DNA from: Clostridia bacterium
Lineage (GTDB): Bacteria > Bacillota > Clostridia > Christensenellales > Borkfalkiaceae
Reading direction: 5' to 3'
Assembly (NCBI GenBank): GCA_017886545.1
Contig: JAGHJS010000066.1
Span: 1 to 43,534 of the forward strand
DNA: 43,534 nucleotides
Shown here: in pieces, positions 16,164 through 22,618 of the stretch
Layout of the letters: each line of letters starts with the position of its first letter
Numbering within the stretch: the stretch's first letter is position 1
Translations under genes and position numbers: made by a program
The notes under the pieces: model-generated
What the model was told of the DNA's origin: nothing
What the model saw: the letters and a program-made list of their open reading frames with translations, nothing else
The model's database searches: none

Positions 16164-17160
16164 ATATCTTCACCGCACGCCGCCCCGCATTCACCAAAAC
16201 CTCGTACGGAATGGTGCCGCACGCCGCCGCACAGGCGTCCGCGTCGGCGAGCACGGGCAGCTCTTCGTATTTTTTTGCATCGCCTTCGCGGACGGAAGCG
16301 TCCATGCAAAGCGGAAAAGGTCCGCTTTCACGGCGGAACCCGTCCGCGTATCCGTACCGCAGCGTATACAGCCGCACGCCCGACGGCGTATGCGCGCCGT
16401 ACCCTGCGCCGCCCGACAAATATGCGCGTTCCGCCGCCACCGTCGCAAAAACGCGCATTGCGGGCGCAAGCGTACCGCGCGGCAGTGCAAAGCCCTGCGG
16501 CAGATACCCGTACAGCCCGATGCCGATGCGCACCATGTCCTGCTCATATCCGCCCGCGAGCGTTCCGCCCGTGGCGGCGATATGGCGCACGAGCCTGCCG
16601 AACCGCGTTTCCGCTCCGTCCGCCGCCTTGCGGAACAGCGCAAACTGCGCTTCGCGCGTCGGCGCATGTTCGGGACGGTAGAAATGAGAATAGACGCCTT
16701 CGACGCGGCAGCCTTTCTCCGCCGCGGCGCACAGCGCCGCAAACGAAGGCGCGTCCGTGCCGTAACGGTTCATGCCCGTGTTGCACTTGAGGTGACAGCG
16801 CGGCGGTTCGCCGTATGCCCTGCCCGCCCGCGCCAGGAGCGCACAGTCGGCAGCGTCGCCCGCCGTAAAGATCAGCCCGTAATACAGCCCGCGCAGCGCT
16901 TCCTCCTCGCAAAGCGGCGGAGTCAGCACAAGAATATCCTCCGCAACCCCCGCAAGGCGCAGCGCCGCCCCTTCCGACACGAGCGAAACGGCAAACAGAT
17001 CCGCCGTTCCGCGCAGCGCCGCGGCGACCTGCGCCGCGCCGTGCCCGTAGCCGTCCGCCTTGACGACCGCGCACAGCTTTGCGCCGCCCGCGCGCGCTTT
17101 GAAAAACGCCGCGTTCCTGCAAACCGCCCCGAGCGAGATCACCGCCCTCGTCTGCTGCAT
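16153..17160 (-). CDS. alr: Alanine racemase
   Basis: Alr makes D-alanine for peptidoglycan with PLP. In the 335-residue product Lys34 in AVVKADGYGHG would hold PLP, and Tyr254 in GAGYGAHTPSG is the second catalytic base; CNTGMNRYG and LRYGYADGF are also conserved. It is shorter than the usual 370-390, mainly through a compressed C-terminal domain (CMDAS to the end). The ATG at 17160 follows GGAGGTGGTCGGT. It is the first gene of the operon read from the promoter at 17254-17282. Confidence 0.94.
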   Translation of the reverse strand: MQQTRAVISLGAVCRNAAFFKARAGGAKLCAVVKADGYGHGAAQVAAALRGTADLFAVSLVSEGAALRLAGVAEDILVLTPPLCEEEALRGLYYGLIFTAGDAADCALLARAGRAYGEPPRCHLKCNTGMNRYGTDAPSFAALCAAAEKGCRVEGVYSHFYRPEHAPTREAQFALFRKAADGAETRFGRLVRHIAATGGTLAGGYEQDMVRIGIGLYGYLPQGFALPRGTLAPAMRVFATVAAERAYLSGGAGYGAHTPSGVRLYTLRYGYADGFRRESGPFPLCMDASVREGDAKKYEELPVLADADACAAACGTIPYEVLVNAGRRAVKIYEG

Positions 17161-17253
17161 ACCGACCACCTCCGCGCCGAAGTGCCTACGGTAATCAGTA
17201 TATGACGCGGCGGCACGAAAAGCGAACCGCGCCCGCAGCACGGAGTGTAAATT

Positions 17254-17282
17254 ATTATACCACAGAACCGCCCGTTTAGCAA
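17254..17282 (-). promoter_or_regulatory. Sigma-A promoter of the alr-to-pheA operon
   Basis: TTGCTA (17277-17282), 17-base spacer, TATAAT (17254-17259) on the minus strand, about 90 bases before the alr ATG. The region 17290-17560 beyond it is very GC-rich, and I see no gene or site that I can support there. Confidence 0.7.
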
Positions 17283-17569
17283 ATCTTTCGTAAAATTATT
17301 TCGGAATTTCACGCTGCCGACACGGAAAAAGAAACGACCGTTCCCTTCGCCCCTTCCCGACGACGCACGTCCACGCCCGCCGCGGCTCCCGCACGAGCGC
17401 ACGCTGCCGTCCGCCGGCTCCTCTTCCCGACGCCGCACACGCCGCCTGCCGCCCGCCGCCCTGCCCGCACCGCACTTCCCCGCTCGCTCGCCCGTCCTCT
17501 TGCACGGTTACCCCCACGCCCCGCCGCATGCCGCGCAAGAACCCCGCATTATCTGCCGCTTATAAAAAT

Positions 17570-17598
17570 TTGCTTTTTTACCGGATATATGGTATACT
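17570..17598 (+). promoter_or_regulatory. Sigma-A promoter before the LRR lipoprotein leader
   Basis: TTGCTT (17570-17575), 17-base spacer, TATACT (17593-17598). The predicted start at about 17604-17605 coincides with the base of a long hairpin, leaving a leader of about 175 nt before the LRR gene. Confidence 0.7.
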
Positions 17599-17601
17599 GT
17601 A

Positions 17602-17693
17602 GATGCCACTTGAACTTCATATTTCCATACAACGGGTACGATAAGGCATTTCGTATCTCTGTTTTCCGTTGTATGGGAAGTTTGAGTGGCATC
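17602..17693 (+). ncRNA. 92-nt hairpin at the 5' end of the LRR transcript
   Basis: 17602-17618 pairs with 17677-17693 along 17 consecutive positions (two G-U pairs), then after a 6-base bulge 17625-17635 pairs with 17666-17676 over 11 perfect pairs, and TACGA/TCGTA (17637-17641 with 17651-17655) closes the tip. The perfection of the stem and its position at the very start of the transcript argue for a selected RNA structure, or for a hairpin-type mobile repeat that became a leader. It matches no T-box or riboswitch that I know. Confidence 0.6.
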
Positions 17694-17707
17694 AATCGGA
17701 GGTACAA

Positions 17708-17767
17708 ATGCAGGGCGCGCCTTCGATTGGCGCGTTCTTTTTTTGCCCTGCCCGCTATTTTTATTGA
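17708..17767 (+). CDS. Putative 19-residue leader peptide
   Basis: GGAGG at 17698-17702 is 5 bases before an ATG that opens MQGAPSIGAFFFCPARYFY and stops with TGA at 17765-17767. The TGA lies inside the ribosome site of the LRR gene, so ending translation here would deliver ribosomes to the next start. Five of the last ten codons encode Phe or Tyr. The ORF spans a terminator-like hairpin, the layout of an attenuator. Its existence rests on context only. Confidence 0.4.
   Translation: MQGAPSIGAFFFCPARYFY
17710..17751 (+). terminator. Terminator-like or attenuator hairpin inside the leader ORF
   Basis: 17715-17721 pairs with 17729-17735 (one G-U) and is followed two bases later by seven Ts (17738-17744). 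Alternatively GCAGGGC (17710-17716) pairs with GCCCTGC (17745-17751), which encloses the T-run and partly covers the leader start. The two folds are mutually exclusive at 17715-17716. Confidence 0.55.
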
Positions 17768-17779
17768 GGAGGGACAAAC

Positions 17780-19984
17780 ATGAAACACAAAGCACTGCTT
17801 ACGGCGCTTTCCGTATTTACGGCATTCGCCTGCATACTCGGATCCGCCGCCTGCGCAAACGGCGATCCTGACCCGGACCACGGCAAAGACGAGCATACGC
17901 ACTCCTATTCTTCGGAATGGGAAAGCGACGACACCGACCATTGGCACGAATGCACGGAATGCGGCGCCGCCGGAGCGAAAGAGCCGCACGAATGGGACGG
18001 CGGCACGGTGATCGAACCGTCCGGCTGCGGCACGACGGGCACGGTAAAGTACGTCTGCACGGTCTGCGACAGAGAAAAGACGGAAACGACACCCGCCGGC
18101 TCGCATACCTTTGAAACGGAATGGTCTTACGACGAAGCCTCCCACTGGCACGCCGCGACCTGCGGACACGACCTCGTTTCCGAACAAGGCAAGCACGAAT
18201 GGAACGAACAAAACATTTGCTCGGTGTGCGGGTACGGAATGCAATACACCGAGGGACTGGAATACAGAAAGACGGGAAGCGTTCAAAACGCAAAGCTTAC
18301 CGTCGCGTCCATCGGAACGGCAACGGATACAGACCTCGTGATCCCCGCCTATGCGCAGTTCGAGGGCGAAATGCTGCCCGTCAAGGGCATTGATGAAAAT
18401 GCCTTTTCCGACAACATGAGCATCACCTCCGTAATAATTCCGGAAGGCATCACCTCGATCCCGGAGCAGGCATTTTTCAATTGTAAAAACCTTGTTTCGG
18501 TATCCCTTCCGGACAGCGTGACGGCGATCGGCAAGGCGGCGTTCAGCGATTGCTCAAAACTGGGAAATATCGAGTTGCCTGAAAAATTGACCAAATTACA
18601 GCTTTGGTGCTTTAAGGATTGCGATTCCATGACGGAGGTTACCATCCCGTGGTACGTACAGTATATTGACAGTGCGTTTTTGGGGTGCGATTCTTTGAAA
18701 AAGGTCGTATTTGAAAAGAATAATACGCTCATCAAAATACGCGATTTCAGCGGAGCATTCAGCGGTTGCGGAGCGTTAGAATCGGTTACGATCCCCGAGG
18801 GTGTGGAGGTGATCAGCGCGGAAGCCTTCAACGGCTGCGTGCGTCTTGCTTCCGTTACGCTTCCGGATACCATCGAGACGATCGGAGAGCGTGCTTTCAA
18901 GAATTGCTCGGGGCTGATTACTTTTACCGTTCCCGAGAATGTTACTTTGATCGAAAACGACGCTTTTAACGGCTGCACGCACCTGATCGAAATATACAAC
19001 AAAAGCGAGCTCGCCATCACCGCAGGCGAAAGCTCCAACGGCTACATCGCATGGAATGCGAAAAACGTCTATACCCCGACGAGCGGGAGCTCTATGCTCG
19101 CGTACACGGACGACGGCTTTGTATTTATGCTTGGTGAGAATACCGCACAATTGATATCTTATGTCGGCACGGACAAAGAGATCACGCTGCCCGATTCCGT
19201 TCCTACCGGCGACAACACAACGATTACGCAGTATACGATCAGCGAAACGGCGTTCGATTTCAGCCCCGACATCACCGCGATCAACGTTTCCCCCGAAAAC
19301 AAGTCCTACTCCTCCGTCGACGGAGTGCTTTACGATAAAACGGGCCTGACCCTTGTGCGCGTGCCCACAGGAAGGAGCGGCGACTTCGTGATCCCGGACA
19401 CCGTGTACCAAATGGAATACTTCGCATTCTATTATTGCGCAAAGCTGAACTCCGTCACCTTCAACGACAGGATAACGACCGTCGCATACGATTGCTTTAC
19501 GGGGTGCGAGGGGCTCACTTCCGTTACGCTCGGCGCAGCGGTAGACGATTTCCGGGCGGACTCCGCGCTGGAACGCTCGGCATTCCCCAATCTCCGTGAG
19601 ATCAAAGTTGCGGAAGGCAACAAAAATTATAAAGCCCAAGGCGGGGTTCTGTACGATTACGATATGACGACGGTAGAGTGCCTGCCTTACGGGATAAGCG
19701 GCGAACTGTATATCCCGGACGGAGTGCAGTATTTGGGCAGCAACGGGCTGTGCGCAAACCCCAACATCACATCCGTATCCCTGCCTTCGAGCATGAAACG
19801 GATCTACTATGGTTTTTACAACTGCACGAATCTCACCTCCGTCACATTCCGCGGCACCATGGAGCAATGGAACGCGGTCAGCGGGACCAAAGTGAACGGC
19901 GCGCAGACATGGCGCAGCGGCGCCGTATACGATGCGATCGTCTGCACCGACGGCAACATCAAACGGACGGAAGATAAGAAATAG
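17780..19984 (+). CDS. Surface lipoprotein with Cys/His-rich domain and BspA-type LRR_5 repeats
   Basis: A 734-residue secreted protein. A signal peptide ends in GSAAC with Cys25 as probable lipid anchor. Residues about 38-150 are rich in His, Cys and Trp with three similar modules (SDDTDHWHECTECG, YVCTVCDREK, EASHWHAATCGH, NICSVCGYG). From about 190 onward there are two blocks of ~23-residue LRR_5 repeats (for example LVSVSLPDSVTAIGKAAFSD, LESVTIPEGVEVISAEAFNG), separated by a non-repeat linker near 420-490. BspA-type repeats mediate adhesion in gut and oral bacteria. No LPXTG sorting signal is present. A good GAGGAGGG lies before the ATG. Confidence 0.88.
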   Translation: MKHKALLTALSVFTAFACILGSAACANGDPDPDHGKDEHTHSYSSEWESDDTDHWHECTECGAAGAKEPHEWDGGTVIEPSGCGTTGTVKYVCTVCDREKTETTPAGSHTFETEWSYDEASHWHAATCGHDLVSEQGKHEWNEQNICSVCGYGMQYTEGLEYRKTGSVQNAKLTVASIGTATDTDLVIPAYAQFEGEMLPVKGIDENAFSDNMSITSVIIPEGITSIPEQAFFNCKNLVSVSLPDSVTAIGKAAFSDCSKLGNIELPEKLTKLQLWCFKDCDSMTEVTIPWYVQYIDSAFLGCDSLKKVVFEKNNTLIKIRDFSGAFSGCGALESVTIPEGVEVISAEAFNGCVRLASVTLPDTIETIGERAFKNCSGLITFTVPENVTLIENDAFNGCTHLIEIYNKSELAITAGESSNGYIAWNAKNVYTPTSGSSMLAYTDDGFVFMLGENTAQLISYVGTDKEITLPDSVPTGDNTTITQYTISETAFDFSPDITAINVSPENKSYSSVDGVLYDKTGLTLVRVPTGRSGDFVIPDTVYQMEYFAFYYCAKLNSVTFNDRITTVAYDCFTGCEGLTSVTLGAAVDDFRADSALERSAFPNLREIKVAEGNKNYKAQGGVLYDYDMTTVECLPYGISGELYIPDGVQYLGSNGLCANPNITSVSLPSSMKRIYYGFYNCTNLTSVTFRGTMEQWNAVSGTKVNGAQTWRSGAVYDAIVCTDGNIKRTEDKK

Positions 19985-20015
19985 ATCGCTTTTCGCCACT
20001 CCTCTGCAAATCAAC

Positions 20016-20200
20016 GGGGGCGGTATTCCGCCCCCCCTTGCGCTCCGAAACAGCTTTACGCCCCCGCCGTACGGCGGGGGCGTTCCTGCATGCAACATGT
20101 CCGCTTTTGCGTTTCGGTCTCCGCAGACGCTCTTTGCGCGCCGCACCCCGCGCGAGGGCGCCTTGTATATGAAACGCCGCGCGGAATATTCCGCGCGGCG
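20016..20200. repeat. Cluster of three strong palindromes between convergent genes
   Basis: An 8-bp stem at 20016-20035, a perfect 26-bp palindrome at 20058-20083 centred on CCGTACGG, and a perfect 26-bp palindrome at 20175-20200 centred on GGAATATTCC. None has a T-run. They fill the 250-bp gap between the LRR gene and the XRE gene and may act as bidirectional barriers or terminators. I see no gene in the gap. Confidence 0.6.
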
Positions 20201-20234
20201 CAGCCTGCGTTATCGGAAAGGAGCGAACGCCCCT

Positions 20235-20825
20235 TCAACCTTCCCGCTTTTCCAAAAAGAAGAACCAGAGGACCGTTAAAATCTGCAGAGGGAAGGCGAC
20301 CACAAACACGACCCAGCCCTCCGGCACACCGTTCAGCGCCAAAAAGATCGTAAGCGCAAGCGTCCAGATAAGGAAGGAAACGGAGATCGTCCGATCCCAC
20401 TTATTCCCCCACACGCAGCTGAACACGACGGCGATGACGCCGCAGACGGGCAGCGCGTAAATAAACGCCATCCAGATGCGGCCCGGCACGGCAAAGAGAT
20501 ACAGCAGGCAAAAACAGACCGTTGCCAGGAAAAACACGATGAGGCAGGCGGCGATCAGAAAGATGATCTTGCGCAGCCTTCCGCCTGCGCCGCCGAAACG
20601 CGAACGCTTGGGCGGATGCTCGGTGACGAGGTAATCCAGCGTTACGTCGTACAGTTTGGCAAGCGCAACGAGCACGGAAATGTCGGGCAGGCTTTCGCCG
20701 CGCTCCCATTTGGAAACGGCTTTATCCGAATAATTGAGTTTTTCGGCGACCTGCAGCTGCGTCATGTCCGACGACTTACGGCAGTTTACCAGGTTGAGCG
20801 CCACAATGCTCTTAAGATCCCGCAT
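20235..20825 (-). CDS. XRE-family regulator with membrane-spanning C-terminus
   Basis: A 196-residue protein. The N-terminal helix-turn-helix (about 5-60) reads LNLVNCRKSSDMTQLQVAEK, LNYSDKAVSKWERGESLPD and LAKLYDVTLDYLV, typical of the Clostridia XRE group. About four hydrophobic helices follow (85-195), so this is a membrane-tethered DNA-binding protein that could sense a membrane or surface signal. The start at 20825 is chosen because it begins the HTH and follows GGAG; an open frame continues upstream but looks noncoding. Its promoter is at 21093-21121, giving an unusually long leader of about 260 nt. Confidence 0.82.
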   Translation of the reverse strand: MRDLKSIVALNLVNCRKSSDMTQLQVAEKLNYSDKAVSKWERGESLPDISVLVALAKLYDVTLDYLVTEHPPKRSRFGGAGGRLRKIIFLIAACLIVFFLATVCFCLLYLFAVPGRIWMAFIYALPVCGVIAVVFSCVWGNKWDRTISVSFLIWTLALTIFLALNGVPEGWVVFVVAFPLQILTVLWFFFLEKREG

Positions 20826-21092
20826 AGACTCTTGCTCCGCCCCGACGTACGCCGCCGCGCGTTGCCTCTCCCTCCTTCCGTGCGCCGCCCCGAAAGAGCG
20901 GCTTCCCGCTTTCCGCCCGAATGTGCGGATCCCGCTTGTTCCGCAGGAGCAGCCTCCGAAATATTTCATCGGAATGCCCGTCGGGCACGCCCCGTGAAAG
21001 CAGCCCGAAAAAATTATCCGCGAGCGGCACCGTGCGGAGACGGTAAAGAGTTTTTGCGCAATGCAGCGGCGCCGATCGGGCGCTTTTTCTTG

Positions 21093-21121
21093 ATTATACA
21101 AGATTTTCGGCGGAAAAGCAA
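21093..21121 (-). promoter_or_regulatory. Sigma-A promoter of the XRE gene
   Basis: TTGCTT (21116-21121), 17-base spacer, TATAAT (21093-21098) on the minus strand. The GC-rich 260-nt leader between it and the gene holds no RNA family that I can name. Confidence 0.7.
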
Positions 21122-21235
21122 CCAAAACAGCGGAAAATTCTGAAATTCTACCGCGATTCTACGCATAGTAGAGTGCCAATTCTACCGCTCTACCGCGCCT
21201 TGCAAAAGTGGATAGCAAAAGCGCGAAGGAAGGTG

Positions 21236-21264
21236 TTTACATTTACCGAAGGGTGATGTATAAT
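21236..21264 (+). promoter_or_regulatory. Sigma-A promoter of a probable noncoding RNA
   Basis: TTTACA (21236-21241), 17-base spacer, TATAAT (21259-21264). It faces a region with no credible ORF that ends in a strong hairpin at 21500-21530. Confidence 0.7.
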
Positions 21265-21270
21265 AAATGC

Positions 21271-21530
21271 GTAAACAGAAGCTCACCGCGCAGCGTTGCG
21301 GCTGCAGCATTTTCCCGAACAACGGGAGCGAACGGACGGCAAAGCGGTACCCGCCTCTGCGGCAGCAGACACAGCGGAACCATTGTCACGCAAGTGCCGC
21401 ACGGAAGCCGAAAACGGCGCCCTGCCCTTCTGTTTGAAAACCTGTTCACCCTCTTTCGGTGTTCGCACCACCGAAAGATCCTCTGTTATGTCAGAATGGA
21501 AACCGCCCGCGTACCAACGCGGGCGGTTTT
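21271..21530 (+). ncRNA. Unidentified structured noncoding RNA, about 260 nt
   Basis: A consensus promoter and a terminator bracket a gene-free stretch. The predicted 5' end pairs with an internal segment: 21273-21281 (AAACAGAAG) with 21427-21435 (CTTCTGTTT), a closing stem around 145 nt. A second hairpin, 21453-21461 with 21469-21477, is perfect over 9 bp, and the terminator has 13 perfect pairs with a 4-base loop. I looked for hallmarks of SRP RNA, RNase P RNA and tmRNA and did not find them. A 6S RNA is possible from the closed-stem layout but not demonstrated. Confidence 0.5.
21500..21530 (+). terminator. Terminator of the 21.3-kb noncoding RNA
   Basis: AAACCGCCCGCGT (21500-21512) pairs perfectly with ACGCGGGCGGTTT (21517-21529) around the loop ACCA, ending in TTTT. 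Confidence 0.75.
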
Positions 21531-21651
21531 CACGTTGTATGAAAATGTTTGCAGCGAAAACCGCATGTCTGGCACATGCTCATATACTTCTGCATATACG
21601 TCAGCAGCCCCTGCTACGGGCAGCGACGAGGTCTATTACAAACGAAATAGA

Positions 21652-21671
21652 GAGGAGCGGAACCGCTCCTC
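21652..21671 (-). terminator. Hairpin after the 233-residue membrane protein gene
   Basis: GAGGAGC (21652-21658) pairs with GCTCCTC (21665-21671), 15 bp beyond the stop codon on the minus strand. The following bases are only moderately T-rich, so its strength is doubtful. Confidence 0.4.
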
Positions 21672-21686
21672 CCTTTGCTGTTTGCC

Positions 21687-22388
21687 TCACTTTTTCCGTT
21701 CGGCTTTTTGTTCTGCTTTGCGCTGTTTTTTTGCCATTCGCTCGGCTTTTTTCTGCTCCTTTGCCGCTTGCCATTCCTTTTTCTGCTGAACCTTAAAGTC
21801 TTCCAGCAGCTTTTTCCCGGGCTGTTCCTCTTTGCTGTATTCCACTCCCATTCCGGTATAGATCTCATTGATTATCTTCACTTTTTGCCAACCCGAAAAA
21901 TAATAGACATTAAGTCTTTGATTCATCCGTCCGTCCTTTAATTGGAATACTATATATTTCATATCCACAAAGACATACGGCACAAAATTACCCACACTAT
22001 CGCGTGTTGATTCCGTAACAAACACCCTGTCAATATCTTCATATTTTATCGCCAAAGCATGCTGCAATCTCTTAAATCCCGCTATACACAATCCGTCTTT
22101 TATGCTGATTTGCTCTTCTTCAAATATGATACGTCCACGATATTGCCAGACAAATAGCAGTATTATAAAAACATCAATAACGCAAGCCGAAATAAAAACT
22201 AAAATATTATACACTACTCTTTCATCTTGTTCAACAAAAATCCCAACTACCGCTAAGATTGACGCAACAAGCATAAGTGATGACAGCGTATAAAGAAATA
22301 AGGATACCCCCGAAAAACAATAAAAAACTTTTCTCTTCCTTTTTCCCTTCCCCACAGGCGATTTGCCTGTGCTGTTCTGTTCTTCCAT
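21687..22388 (-). CDS. Hypothetical membrane protein with possible PH-like domain
   Basis: A 233-residue protein of unknown function and lower GC than its neighbours. Two hydrophobic helices (about 28-52 and 62-83) are followed by a segment (IIFEEEQISIKDGL ... IKYEDIDRVFV, about 86-165) whose beta-rich pattern resembles bacterial PH-like domains, then a lysine/glutamate/glutamine-rich helical tail (about 195-233). The start codon lies at the predicted transcript start and has no ribosome site, so it may be translated from a leaderless mRNA. It stands alone between the noncoding RNA and the ABC operon terminator. Confidence 0.7.
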   Translation of the reverse strand: MEEQNSTGKSPVGKGKRKRKVFYCFSGVSLFLYTLSSLMLVASILAVVGIFVEQDERVVYNILVFISACVIDVFIILLFVWQYRGRIIFEEEQISIKDGLCIAGFKRLQHALAIKYEDIDRVFVTESTRDSVGNFVPYVFVDMKYIVFQLKDGRMNQRLNVYYFSGWQKVKIINEIYTGMGVEYSKEEQPGKKLLEDFKVQQKKEWQAAKEQKKAERMAKKQRKAEQKAERKK

Positions 22389-22394
22389 ACGGAA

Positions 22395-22423
22395 AGTATA
22401 CCAAATTCAAACGCCTTTGTAAA
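22395..22423 (-). promoter_or_regulatory. Promoter giving a leaderless transcript
   Basis: TTTACA (22418-22423), 17-base spacer, TATACT (22395-22400) on the minus strand. The start should fall at 22388-22389, exactly on the ATG. Confidence 0.65.
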
Positions 22424-22525
22424 GGCATTTTTTCTTTTCATCCCCGCGGGCGTAAGAGCCGCCCTGCACACACCGCACAGGCGCAAAAAAGGCCGCCCGC
22501 TGCCTTGCCCGCCAAAAAGGCACAA

Positions 22526-22573
22526 ATAAAAAAGCTGCGCGGCGGCACTCATACGAGCGCCGCCGCGCAGCTT
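22526..22573 (-). terminator. Intrinsic terminator of the ABC exporter operon
   Basis: On the minus strand a 15-bp perfect stem (22559-22573 with 22532-22546) leads into TTTTTTATTT. A second hairpin with a 10-bp stem and AAA loop (22574-22596) sits just before it, making a double terminator. Confidence 0.85.
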
Positions 22574-22618
22574 CCCTCCCTGCAAAGCAGGGAGGGAAAA
22601 CGTGTACAGTGTTTGTGA

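Noticed and set aside
17296-17538. 80-codon open frame in the GC-rich gap between alr and the LRR leader
   Set aside because: Gly/Arg-rich translation, no ribosome site and no family; GC-rich noncoding DNA gives such frames by chance.
17602-17767. T-box or known riboswitch before the LRR gene
   Set aside because: The T-box AGGGUGGNACCGCG element and specifier features are missing, and the LRR protein has no amino-acid or cofactor pathway role.
20826-21125. 100-codon in-frame extension upstream of the XRE regulator
   Set aside because: It lacks a ribosome site at its start, is Arg/Cys/Gly-rich and unlike any domain; the helix-turn-helix begins right after the start at 20825.
21271-21530. SRP RNA, RNase P RNA or tmRNA at 21.3 kb
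   Set aside because: The SRP GGAAGGNAGCAG apical motif, RNase P core segments and the tmRNA tRNA-like ends were looked for and not found.
21208-21789. 193-codon open frame across the 21.3-kb RNA region
   Set aside because: It runs through a strong terminator and into the antisense of the neighbouring gene; no conserved residues are seen.
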